A stretch of 60,692 nt of DNA from Gloeocapsopsis crepidinum LEGE 06123 (GTDB lineage: Bacteria; Cyanobacteriota; Cyanobacteriia; Cyanobacteriales; Chroococcidiopsidaceae): the NCBI RefSeq assembly GCF_015207655.1, contig NZ_JADEWN010000029.1, forward strand, positions 1-60,692, read 5' to 3'. The notes under the pieces were generated by a model. It was not told where the DNA came from. It did not search any database and saw nothing but the letters and a program-made list of their open reading frames with translations. The position numbers and the translations under genes were made by a program. Below are positions 17,659 through 25,960 of this stretch, piece after piece. How positions within the stretch are numbered: the stretch's first letter is position 1; each line of letters begins with the position of its first letter.

Positions 17659-18776
17659 GAATCGTTCATGTCATCACCGGACTTTCTACTGGTGGTGCAG
17701 AAATCATGCTTTACAATCTGTTGTCGCGGATAAACCGCGATCGCTTTAGCCCAAGTGTAGTCTCGTTGCTGGAACAAGGAACATTAGGCAATCGCATTTT
17801 AGAATTAGATCTCCCTGTATATTCCCTTGGTATGAAACCAGGGGCACTTCCTACACCAAATATTTTCTGGAATTTGATTCGGACTTTACGTCAATTGCAA
17901 CCAAATATAATTCAAGGTTGGATGTATCACGGCAACTTAGCTGCATACGTTGCTAGTCGTTTTTTTACACCTAAAATTCCAGTTATTTGGGGAATTCATC
18001 ACTCAATTGCGGCACTTGATGCTGAAAAGCAAATGACGCAAGCAATTATTAAACTAGGTGCAAAAATATCTGATTCTCCTAAAAAAATTGTTTTTGTTTC
18101 GCAAACAAGTCGATCGCAACACGAAGCATTAGGATATTGTCATCAAAATAGCTGCGTTATTCCTAACGGTTTTGATCTTGTACGCTTTCAACCTTCATTA
18201 CAGGCAAGAATCAATCTTCGCACTGCTTTGAGATTAGCCCCAGATACATTATTAATCGGATTATTTTGTCGCTATCATCCAATGAAAGATCATGCAAACT
18301 TTTTGCAAGCTGCGGCAATTTTAACTAAAAAATATTCAAACGTTCATTTTTTGCTAGCAGGTACAGACGTTGATGCAGCAAATCAAAATTTGCAACAAAT
18401 TATTGACGATCTAGCGCTACAGTCTCAAGTTCATCTTTTGGGTGAACGTAGTGATATACCAGACTTAATGGCTGCCCTCGATATTGCAACTTCAGCCTCA
18501 GCTTATGGTGAAGCGTTTCCTTTGGTAGTAGGAGAAGCAATGTCTTGTGGAGTACCTTGTACTGTTACAGATGTTGGTGATTCTCAGTGGATTGTTAGCA
18601 ACACCGGAAAAGTTGTCCCACCAAAAAATCCTCAAGCCCTCGCTAAGGCTTGGCAAGAATTAATTGAAATCGGTTCAGCAGGAAGAACTGCTTTAGGTCA
18701 AGCAGCAAGAGTCAGAATTCAAGAAAATTTTGCCCTTGATGCCGTTGTCGCCCAGTATCAAGCTTTATATGTATAG
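17655..18776 (+). CDS. GT4-family glycosyltransferase
   Basis: A 373-residue GT-B enzyme. It opens MRIVHVITGLSTGGAEIMLYNLL. It then shows IGLFCRYHPMKDHANFLQAA and, in the C-terminal domain, SASAYGEAFPLVVGEAMSCGVPC, with the E-x7-E donor-site motif, and TDVGDSQWIV. It starts in an ATGA overlap with the polymerase gene and its last codons overlap the next gene's ATG. Role: adding a sugar to the EPS unit, donor unknown. Confidence 0.9.
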   Translation: MRIVHVITGLSTGGAEIMLYNLLSRINRDRFSPSVVSLLEQGTLGNRILELDLPVYSLGMKPGALPTPNIFWNLIRTLRQLQPNIIQGWMYHGNLAAYVASRFFTPKIPVIWGIHHSIAALDAEKQMTQAIIKLGAKISDSPKKIVFVSQTSRSQHEALGYCHQNSCVIPNGFDLVRFQPSLQARINLRTALRLAPDTLLIGLFCRYHPMKDHANFLQAAAILTKKYSNVHFLLAGTDVDAANQNLQQIIDDLALQSQVHLLGERSDIPDLMAALDIATSASAYGEAFPLVVGEAMSCGVPCTVTDVGDSQWIVSNTGKVVPPKNPQALAKAWQELIEIGSAGRTALGQAARVRIQENFALDAVVAQYQALYV

Positions 18777-19896
18777 ACTTTTGATTGTTACAACAATTCC
18801 TGCTACTGTGCGGGCGTTTCTGTTGCCTTATATCGCCCACTTTCGCGCACAAGGTTGGCAAGTTGATGCTATGGCACAAGGTATTACTGATTGTAACGAG
18901 TGTATTAGTGCATGCGATCGCGTTTGGGATATCGAATGGTCGCGAAATCCTCTCGATCCACGCAACTTCATCAATGCACCGCGTCAAATTCAGCAAGTTC
19001 TTGACCAACAAAATTATGATTTAGTCCACGTTCACACCCCAGTTGCAGCGTTTGTCACTCGTTATGCTATCAATTGTTGGCAAAACTCAACAAAACCACG
19101 AGTCATTTATACAGCGCATGGATTTCACTTCTATCGTGGTGGTTCACCCATAAAAAATCTAATTTTTCAAACCCTAGAAAAATTCGCAGGGCAATGGACA
19201 GATTATCTTGTCGTGATTAATCGCGAAGATGAACAAGCTGCGAATCAAATTGTTCCTGCAACTAAAGTTCGATACATGCCAGGAATCGGCGTAGATACAG
19301 ATTACTACAGTCCTCACGCAGTTGCACCGACTGAGGTGAGGCAAGTACGTCAAGAATTGGGTTTGACCCCAGAAACTCCCCTATTTTTGTCAATTGCAGA
19401 ATTTATTCCTCGTAAACGTCATCGCGATCTTCTGCAAGCCTTTGCTTTATTAAAACCGCAAGCCCACTTGGCACTAGCAGGAACAGGATCGTTGCAAGCA
19501 CAAATGCAAAGCTTAGCCTCTGAGTTGGGTATTGCTGATCGCACTCATTTTCTGGGGCTGCGACGCGATATTCCGGTACTGATTCGTGCCTCAGTCGCAA
19601 CTTTACTTGTTTCAGCCCAAGAAGGATTACCTCGGAGTGTGATGGAGTCTTTGAGTTTAGAAGTTCCTGTTATTGGTACTGATATTAGAGGTATTCAAGA
19701 TCTTTTAGAATCTCATCTTTTAGTTCAGTTAGGAGACGTCTCTGGAATTGCACAAGCTATGAGTTGGGTGCTAGATCAACCTGAAGCTGCTCAAAATTTA
19801 GGGAAAAAAGGACGCGATCGCATGACTAATTATGACTTACAGCAAGTTATCGCCAAACACGAGCAACTCTATGCTGAAGCTTTAAATGATATCTAA
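18769..19896 (+). CDS. GT4-family glycosyltransferase
   Basis: A 375-residue protein starting MYRLLIVTTIPATVRAFL; this ATG overlaps the end of the preceding gene, and a longer upstream frame lacks the family's start. The N-domain has HVHTPVAAFVTRYA and YTAHGFHFYRGGSP, typical of the CapM/EpsD-like group that often uses GlcNAc/GalNAc-type donors. The C-domain has EFIPRKRHRDLLQAF and SAQEGLPRSVMESLSLEVPVI, with TDIRG after it. It ends the first block of transferases; 266 bases without a gene follow. Confidence 0.9.
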   Translation: MYRLLIVTTIPATVRAFLLPYIAHFRAQGWQVDAMAQGITDCNECISACDRVWDIEWSRNPLDPRNFINAPRQIQQVLDQQNYDLVHVHTPVAAFVTRYAINCWQNSTKPRVIYTAHGFHFYRGGSPIKNLIFQTLEKFAGQWTDYLVVINREDEQAANQIVPATKVRYMPGIGVDTDYYSPHAVAPTEVRQVRQELGLTPETPLFLSIAEFIPRKRHRDLLQAFALLKPQAHLALAGTGSLQAQMQSLASELGIADRTHFLGLRRDIPVLIRASVATLLVSAQEGLPRSVMESLSLEVPVIGTDIRGIQDLLESHLLVQLGDVSGIAQAMSWVLDQPEAAQNLGKKGRDRMTNYDLQQVIAKHEQLYAEALNDI

Positions 19897-20186
19897 GTTT
19901 AGTACATTGAAAGACTTATGATTAATATGATCTCTGATTGAATAACCAAACTATTATTGAGTTGCTAGTCATTATTCACTAGCTACTTGAATCGTAATTA
20001 ACTGGATTTGATATAACTCATATGTTTATCAAGCAATGTTTGATATATGTATCTATAGTACTCAGTAAAATTGAAAATTCTTATCACAGTAGTAATTTAT
20101 GGAAACTACGTACATGTAATTAGTTAAAATATTTACACCTTGAGAGAAAATTTCAAGTTGCTGTGATAGACCTGAGTGGATATGAC

Positions 20187-21299
20187 ATGAAAAGCTGCCA
20201 CAAAGCTCAATCTATAAATACTCTTTTCTCAAACAAACCCATCTGTCAAGTACTTGATTTAGCAAATCCTTTATGGCAACAAGCATTAACTATCTTACGC
20301 CATGATATTTATCATCTACCTGCATATGTAGCTTTAGAAGCACAAAGAATTAAAGCAATTCCTGAAGCTATTTTAATTACAGAACGCGACAAAATTTTCT
20401 TTGTTCCCTATTTGCTACGCTCGTGTGACGATCTATTTCCAATTCTTCAGCCCCAGATCAATCTTTTTGATGTTATTTCTCCTTATGGCTATCCAGGAAT
20501 TTTATTAAACGAAGCAGCTAACAATCCAGAATTCCTTAGGTTTGCCATTAATGAGTTAACACGCCAGTTATCTAAAAAAAATGTTTGCTCGGCTTTTATA
20601 CGACTTCATCCTCTACTCAATCAAAATGTAAGCGAGTATCCATGTAACAAAATCAACGGCGAAACTGTTTCGGTCAATCTAAAATTATCACTTGCAGAAA
20701 TATGGAGTCAAACCAGACCAGAACATCGCAATAAAATCAACAAATGCAAACGCGCTGGGATGACAGCCAAAATAGTGCCGTTCGTAGCATATATTGATGA
20801 TTTTGTTGATATTTATGAGCAAACAATGGATCGTGTAGGAGCAAGTCCATCCTACTACTTTGGCAGAGATTATTTTGTCGAACTATCGCAAGCTCTCAAA
20901 AATCAACTTCACTTATGTATTGTTGAATTAGACAATGAAGTTATTTGTAGTGGTTTATTTACTGAAGCTTGTGGCATCGTTCAATATCACTTGGGTGGCA
21001 CAAAATCAGCCTTTCTCAAACAAGCACCGAGTAAACTCATGTTTGACTATGTCCGCACTTGGGCTAAAGAATGTAACAATGAGTTTCTACACCTTGGTGG
21101 CGGTGTTGGCAGTGTAAAAGATAGCCTTTTTCATTTCAAAGCTGGTTTTTCCAAACAGACACATACATTTTCAACAATTCGCTTAGTTGTAAATCAAAAA
21201 AAATACCACAATTTAGTTCAAAAACGTGCAGCAGAATTAAATATTTCTTTTGAAGAACTACTGAACTCTGAATTTTTTCCTGCTTATCGTTGCAGTTAA
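20187..21299 (+). CDS. FemAB/GNAT-like acyltransferase (Acetyltransf_6)
   Basis: A protein of about 370 residues; a GTG at 20163 would add 8 residues, while ATG 20187 has GAGTGGA in front. It carries the double-GNAT pattern of FemAB-like enzymes: LRHDIYHLPAYVALEA near the start, SPYGYPGILL, RPEHRNKINKCKRAGM, YEQTMDRVGASPSYYFG, and late HLGGGVGSVKDSLFHFKAGFS. Such enzymes move an acyl or aminoacyl group onto an amine. In EPS loci they are thought to decorate amino sugars. A paralogue, similar over the full length, lies at 23757; only three other genes separate them. Confidence 0.82.
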   Translation: MKSCHKAQSINTLFSNKPICQVLDLANPLWQQALTILRHDIYHLPAYVALEAQRIKAIPEAILITERDKIFFVPYLLRSCDDLFPILQPQINLFDVISPYGYPGILLNEAANNPEFLRFAINELTRQLSKKNVCSAFIRLHPLLNQNVSEYPCNKINGETVSVNLKLSLAEIWSQTRPEHRNKINKCKRAGMTAKIVPFVAYIDDFVDIYEQTMDRVGASPSYYFGRDYFVELSQALKNQLHLCIVELDNEVICSGLFTEACGIVQYHLGGTKSAFLKQAPSKLMFDYVRTWAKECNNEFLHLGGGVGSVKDSLFHFKAGFSKQTHTFSTIRLVVNQKKYHNLVQKRAAELNISFEELLNSEFFPAYRCS

Positions 21300-21321
21300 A
21301 TAGCAAACTACTAACTAAATC

Positions 21322-22086
21322 ATGTCAAAAGTTAATAACAAACAAATATACAGCACAGCAGAATTTGATGCCTGGGCATATGGGGTAAATCTGCTTGATG
21401 AGGAAAAGTATTTAGTTGATACTTACTTAGATAAAGAAAGAAAAACGTTGGAAGCAGGTACTGGTGGTGGCAGAATTCTTTTAGAAATGGAGAAAATGGG
21501 CTTTAATTCTCTTTATGGCTATGACTATATGCCTGAGTATATTGAACAAGCTCAACAAAAAAATCCTAATTCTAAAATTAGTTTTGAAGTTCAAGATGCA
21601 ACTCAGTTAGAGTATACAGATTCTAGCTTTGAGCAGATAATTTATTTACAGCAGATTGTTAGCTCAATTGAAACTGAAGTAGGACGAACAAAAGCAATTC
21701 AAGAAGCTTATCGAATTTTAAAAAGGAAAGGTATCGCTTTATTCTCGTTTTTATATCTCGAATCTAGACTTCAAAATCTAGTCTATTTACCATTCTTGAT
21801 GTATCTCAGAACAACAAGAAAGTTACGCGGATCAAACCGAACGCTGAACTATCTACCTTGGCTCAAACTTGGTGGAAAGCCCAACTGGAAGGCACTTTGC
21901 GATCGCGAACCGTATATGTATTGGTATAGTCTGCACGAAGCAACTTTAGCATTAACATCTGTAGGTTTCACAATACTAGCACTTGGTTCAAGTTATCAAC
22001 TTCAACAACAGCAAATGCTTGATTCTGAAAGTTTAGCGCATCAGCCCATCGCAGGAATGCTTTACTGTGTTTGTCAAAAGACTTGA
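21322..22086 (+). CDS. SAM-dependent methyltransferase (class I)
   Basis: The 254-residue protein has the SAM-binding motif I LEAGTGGGRILLEM, an acidic strand-2 end (YGYDYMPEYIEQA), FEVQDATQLEYTDSSFEQIIY (motifs II/III) and EAYRILKRKGIALFSF, as in Methyltransf_11 enzymes. The C-terminal part after residue 150 carries aromatic residues and probably forms the acceptor site. It follows the FemAB-like gene by 22 bases. Methylation of a sugar of the EPS unit is the most likely role but is inferred from place only. Confidence 0.85.
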   Translation: MSKVNNKQIYSTAEFDAWAYGVNLLDEEKYLVDTYLDKERKTLEAGTGGGRILLEMEKMGFNSLYGYDYMPEYIEQAQQKNPNSKISFEVQDATQLEYTDSSFEQIIYLQQIVSSIETEVGRTKAIQEAYRILKRKGIALFSFLYLESRLQNLVYLPFLMYLRTTRKLRGSNRTLNYLPWLKLGGKPNWKALCDREPYMYWYSLHEATLALTSVGFTILALGSSYQLQQQQMLDSESLAHQPIAGMLYCVCQKT

Positions 22087-22104
22087 TCGGTACCACAAAG
22101 AAAA

Positions 22105-22130
22105 GTGGGGTAGTCATCCTGCCCTGCCCC
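22105..22130. repeat. Small palindromic repeat, G/C-block family
   Basis: GGGGTAG pairs with CTGCCCC (one G-T pair) around TCATCCTGCC, just after the methyltransferase stop. It resembles the elements at 2900, 30331 and 34302. It may act as a weak transcript end. Confidence 0.45.
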
Positions 22131-22206
22131 TATCAAATCTCATTTTGGTTCAAAACTAGGATAAACTAATTCTTTAGGAAAAATAAAAATTTTCTGATGG
22201 GTGCTA

Positions 22207-22830
22207 ATGAATAGCAAGTTTAGCCGCTTGGTAAAATCTTTCCTAGACAAAATTACAGCAATCATCGCTCTTAGTTTATTATCTCCTATCATGGTAGGAG
22301 TTGCGATCGCCATTGCTACACAGATTGGACGACCAATTTTTTTCACGCAGCAGCGTCCTGGGAAAGACGGCAAAATCTTTAATTTCTACAAGTTTCGCTC
22401 AATGACTAATGATTGTGACGCCCAAGGTAATTTACTTCCTGACGAACAACGTTTGACGCCAGTAGGACAATTTATCCGTCGTACAAGTTTAGACGAACTT
22501 CCACAACTATGGAACGTCATTAAGGGCGATATGAGTATTGTTGGACCCCGCCCTTTACTCATTAAATACCTCGACCGTTACACTCCTGAACAAGCACGCC
22601 GTCATGAAGCCAAACCAGGTATTACTGGCTTAGCACAAATCAACGGACGTAATGCCCTCTCTTGGGAGGAAAGATTTAAACTCGATGTTTGGTATGTTGA
22701 TAGTTGGAGCTTGTGGCTCGATCTCAAAATTCTTTGGTTGACAGTGTGGAAAGTTCTGCAACGTGAGGGCATTAGCCAACAAGGCTACGCTACGTGCGAA
22801 GAATTTAAAGGTCAACTTAACGAACATTAA
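22207..22830 (+). CDS. Initiating phosphoglycosyl transferase (Bac_transf, PglC/WcaJ-like)
   Basis: A protein of about 207 residues; GTG 22201 is an alternative start. It has an N-terminal re-entrant hydrophobic helix (about 15-38) and then the family marks [33 protein letters not shown] with the catalytic Asp-Glu pair, MSIVGPRP and [14 protein letters not shown]. It moves a sugar phosphate from a nucleotide sugar to undecaprenyl phosphate, the first step of EPS unit assembly. It has the short monotopic form without the extra membrane domain of WbaP. Its substrate may well be the product of the dehydratase at 8051 plus the DegT aminotransferase at 24828. Confidence 0.9.
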   Translation: MNSKFSRLVKSFLDKITAIIALSLLSPIMVGVAIAIATQIGRPIFFTQQRPGKDGKIFNFYKFRSMTNDCDAQGNLLPDEQRLTPVGQFIRRTSLDELPQLWNVIKGDMSIVGPRPLLIKYLDRYTPEQARRHEAKPGITGLAQINGRNALSWEERFKLDVWYVDSWSLWLDLKILWLTVWKVLQREGISQQGYATCEEFKGQLNEH

Positions 22831-22865
22831 CATCACGAGCAAATTGGTTAGAGGAGATATTGCAG

Positions 22866-23753
22866 ATGCAGACACTCACTCCACGTCTGACAGAAGCACA
22901 ACTAGCATTATTACCTACAGAAGAAGATATTGCTTTTTACGAGGAACACGGTTGGTACATATCCCAAAAAGTCATTCCTGATGAAGTGATTGATGCCGCA
23001 ATTCAAGGAAGTGAAAAGTATTATCGTGGCGATCGCGATTACCGTCTTGCAGTAGAGAGCGGATTTAGTGATTGGAAGCCTGAAGATGGCGACAATATTG
23101 TCCGCAATAACGAGTTTGTTTCATTGCAAAATCAGCAGTTGCGCCTCCTTGCACTACAACCAATTATCGGGGCGATCGCCGCCCGACTTGCCCGTACAAC
23201 TCAAATTCGCCTTCTAGACGATCAACTCGTTTATAAACCACCCAGTAAAAAACGCCAAAGTGCTGTAGGCTGGCACGCTGATGGTGCTTATTGGGCTACC
23301 TGTAGTTCCCCTAACTTACTCACCGCATGGATTCCTTTTCATGATTGTGATGAAACTAGAGGACCACTCGTTGTCATTGACGGTAGTCATAAATGGTCTG
23401 GATTACAAGATATCCGCTATTTCAATCAGCAAAATCTGACTGAGACAGAACAAAAATTTTATGCTCCTGGGCGCAAGATTACCAAAGTTCCGATGACTTT
23501 GCAAAAAGGTCAGGTCAGTTTTCACCATCGCTGGACAATTCACGGTAGTTACTCGAACTACAGTACCTCACCTCGCTTAGCGCTAGCTGTACACCTCCAA
23601 GATGCTGCAAATCATTATCGTCCTTTTCGCAACCATCAGGGAAAAGAAATTCACATTTTTGATGAAGTTCTCTGCCGAAAATTAGCCAATGGCGATCCAG
23701 ATTTTAGCGATCCAAAAGTATTTCCTGTACTATGGACTGAAGCCAGTTCGTAA
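22866..23753 (+). CDS. Phytanoyl-CoA dioxygenase (PhyH) family Fe(II)/2-oxoglutarate oxygenase
   Basis: A 295-residue protein; ATG 22866 is chosen because GAGGAG lies 9 bases upstream. The double-stranded beta-helix iron site is visible: GWHADGAYW gives the H-x-D pair, HHRWTIHGS gives the distal His, and RLALAVHLQD probably binds 2-oxoglutarate through Arg. The N-terminus has TEEDIAFYEEHGWYIS, the usual PhyH opening. It should hydroxylate a small molecule or a sugar or acyl group. Its place between the priming transferase and an acyltransferase, with 3 bases to the latter, suggests tailoring of the EPS unit or of its substituent. Confidence 0.85.
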   Translation: MQTLTPRLTEAQLALLPTEEDIAFYEEHGWYISQKVIPDEVIDAAIQGSEKYYRGDRDYRLAVESGFSDWKPEDGDNIVRNNEFVSLQNQQLRLLALQPIIGAIAARLARTTQIRLLDDQLVYKPPSKKRQSAVGWHADGAYWATCSSPNLLTAWIPFHDCDETRGPLVVIDGSHKWSGLQDIRYFNQQNLTETEQKFYAPGRKITKVPMTLQKGQVSFHHRWTIHGSYSNYSTSPRLALAVHLQDAANHYRPFRNHQGKEIHIFDEVLCRKLANGDPDFSDPKVFPVLWTEASS

Positions 23754-23756
23754 CAA

Positions 23757-24821
23757 ATGAAGGCACAAATTATTGATCTCCTAGATCCGCTGTGGATGCA
23801 AACGCTGGAAACACTGCGTCATGATGTGTATCACTTACCCCAGTATGTTGCAGCAGAAGCCCAAAGAACTCAAACAACTCCCGCAGCAGTTGTTGTTATG
23901 AATGGCGATCAGGTGTTATTTTTTCCGTATCTTCTACGCCAGTGTAGGGGCATTTCGGATCAATTAACAACACAAGTATTTGATGCTGTTTCTCCCTACG
24001 GATATCCAGGCATTTTGTTAAGTGAAGCAGCAATACATACTCCTGGATTCGCCAAGTTGGCAATGCAACAATTACAGCAAGTTTTAAAAGCTCAAGGAAT
24101 ATGCTCTGTTTTTGGGCGAATGCATCCTATTTTAAATCACAATTTAACCACATTTTTTGCATCTGATACATTTACTCATAATGGAGAAACAGTTTCTGTT
24201 GATTTAACACTCTCTGAAGCAGAAATTTGGGCACACACTAGAAAAGGTCATCAAAGTACAATTAATAAATGTAAGCGCCTAGGATTCACAGCACGTATGG
24301 TTCCCTGCGCAGAATACATGAATATTTTAAAGGCGATTTATGTAGAAACAATGAATCGAGTTTCTGCAAAACAATTGTATTATTTTGATGATAATTATTT
24401 TGATAGTCTGTTGGCTTTAGGTGACAAACTTCATCTATGTATTGTAGAAAAAGACACAGAAATTGCTGCGGCTTGTCTATTTTTTGAGTGCTGTAGTATT
24501 GTGCAAGCCCATCTAGGCGGAACGCAAAATCAATTTATTGAACAATCCCCTTTTAATTTGTTACTAGATTACGTGCGATACTGGGCAAAATCTAGAGGTA
24601 ATAAATTTTTACATCTTGGTGGTGGTGTAGGAGGAAGCGTAGATAGCTTGTTTAAGTTCAAATCAGGTTATTCGCGGCAAAAACATGAGTTTTTGACTTT
24701 ACGTTTAATTACAGATGCTGAAAAGTATCGCGATTTAGTTAAACTACGCGCACAGGCTTTGAATATTCAGCCTGAAGAACTTCTAGAAAAAGAGTTTTTT
24801 CCTGCTTATCGTTTTGCATAG
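23757..24821 (+). CDS. FemAB/GNAT-like acyltransferase (Acetyltransf_6), paralogue of 20187
   Basis: A 354-residue protein, collinear with the product of 20187: LRHDVYHLPQYVAAEAQR, SPYGYPGILL, ARTRKGHQSTINKCKR-type basic stretch, ETMNRVSAKQLYYF, HLGGTQNQFIEQSPFNLLLDY and HLGGGVGGSVDSLFKFKSGYS, and both end in FFPAYRF/C. It follows the PhyH gene by 3 bases and precedes the aminotransferase by 3-6, so the three are tightly coupled. An acyl or aminoacyl transfer to the amine made by the DegT enzyme next door is a reasonable guess. Confidence 0.82.
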   Translation: MKAQIIDLLDPLWMQTLETLRHDVYHLPQYVAAEAQRTQTTPAAVVVMNGDQVLFFPYLLRQCRGISDQLTTQVFDAVSPYGYPGILLSEAAIHTPGFAKLAMQQLQQVLKAQGICSVFGRMHPILNHNLTTFFASDTFTHNGETVSVDLTLSEAEIWAHTRKGHQSTINKCKRLGFTARMVPCAEYMNILKAIYVETMNRVSAKQLYYFDDNYFDSLLALGDKLHLCIVEKDTEIAAACLFFECCSIVQAHLGGTQNQFIEQSPFNLLLDYVRYWAKSRGNKFLHLGGGVGGSVDSLFKFKSGYSRQKHEFLTLRLITDAEKYRDLVKLRAQALNIQPEELLEKEFFPAYRFA

Positions 24822-24827
24822 CGAGTG

Positions 24828-25955
24828 ATGACTAAACCAATTTTGTTGTCTACACCACACATGGGGAGTGATGAACTTAAGTTTGTCCAAGAAGCCTTTG
24901 AAACTAATTGGATTGCGCCTGTTGGTCCTCATATTGATGCTTTTGAACAAGAGTTTTGTCAAGTCATTGGTGCAAGTCATGCAGCCGCAGTTAGTTCAGG
25001 AACTGCCGCCTTACATTTAGCATTACGCTTAATTGGTATTGAACCAGGTGATGAAGTCGTTTGCTCAACACTAACGTTTATTGCAACGGCAAGTCCGATT
25101 ACCTACTTAGGGGCAAAACCACTATTTATTGACAGCGATCGCACTTCTTGGAACATGAACCCCGACTTGTTGCGAGAAACTTTAGCCAAGCGATCGCATC
25201 AGGGGAAACTCCCTAAAGCCGTTGTTGTCGTTCATCTTTATGGACAAAGTGCCGATCTTGCACCAATTGTAGAAGCTTGCAATGAATACGAAATTCCACT
25301 AATTGAAGACGCTGCTGAATCGTTAGGTGCGACATATAAAGGGCGATCGCCTGGGACATTTGGGCAGATGGGAATTTTTTCGTTTAATGGCAATAAAATC
25401 ATCACAACTTCTGGCGGCGGGATGTTAGTGTCTGAAGATGCTGATTTAGTAACCAAAGCTCGTTTTTTAGCAACGCAAGCTAGAGATCCTGCACCACACT
25501 ACCAGCACTCTGAAATTGGTTATAACTACCGTCTGAGCAATGTTTTAGCAGGAATTGGTCGCGGTCAATTGCGTATTCTAGCAGATCGAGTTGCAGCGCG
25601 ACGGCATAATTTTGGAACTTATCAGCAAGCGTTAGGTAAGTTACCAGGAATTGAGTTTATGCCAGAAGCAACCTTTGGGCGTGCTACACGCTGGTTAACT
25701 TGTCTTACAGTTGATCCTGATACTTTTGGTGTCGATCGCGAACAGATTCGTTTGGCATTAGCACAACAACAAATTGAAGTCCGTCCGGTATGGAAGCCGT
25801 TACATTTGCAACCCGTATTTACTGAATGTGAATGTATTGGTGGGGCGATCGCAGAAGATTTATTTGACCGTGGTCTATGTTTGCCATCAGGTTCTAACTT
25901 AACATCAGAAGATTTAGCCAGAGTGATTCAAGCGATCGCCAATCTCCACCCTTGA
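24828..25955 (+). CDS. DegT/DnrJ/EryC1/StrS sugar aminotransferase
   Basis: A 375-residue PLP enzyme; a GTG at 24825 is an equally possible start. It contains SSGTAALHLALRLIGI (phosphate-binding loop), the DAAESLGATYKGRSPG segment with the cofactor Asp, and FSFNGNKIITTSGGGM, where Lys190 forms the internal aldimine. This family aminates 4-keto or 3-keto sugars. The 4-keto-6-deoxy product expected from the dehydratase at 8051 is the natural substrate, giving a 4-amino-4,6-dideoxy sugar. It is the last plus-strand gene of the EPS block and faces the Wzc-like gene with 5 bases between. Confidence 0.92.
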   Translation: MTKPILLSTPHMGSDELKFVQEAFETNWIAPVGPHIDAFEQEFCQVIGASHAAAVSSGTAALHLALRLIGIEPGDEVVCSTLTFIATASPITYLGAKPLFIDSDRTSWNMNPDLLRETLAKRSHQGKLPKAVVVVHLYGQSADLAPIVEACNEYEIPLIEDAAESLGATYKGRSPGTFGQMGIFSFNGNKIITTSGGGMLVSEDADLVTKARFLATQARDPAPHYQHSEIGYNYRLSNVLAGIGRGQLRILADRVAARRHNFGTYQQALGKLPGIEFMPEATFGRATRWLTCLTVDPDTFGVDREQIRLALAQQQIEVRPVWKPLHLQPVFTECECIGGAIAEDLFDRGLCLPSGSNLTSEDLARVIQAIANLHP

Positions 25956-25960
25956 TAACT

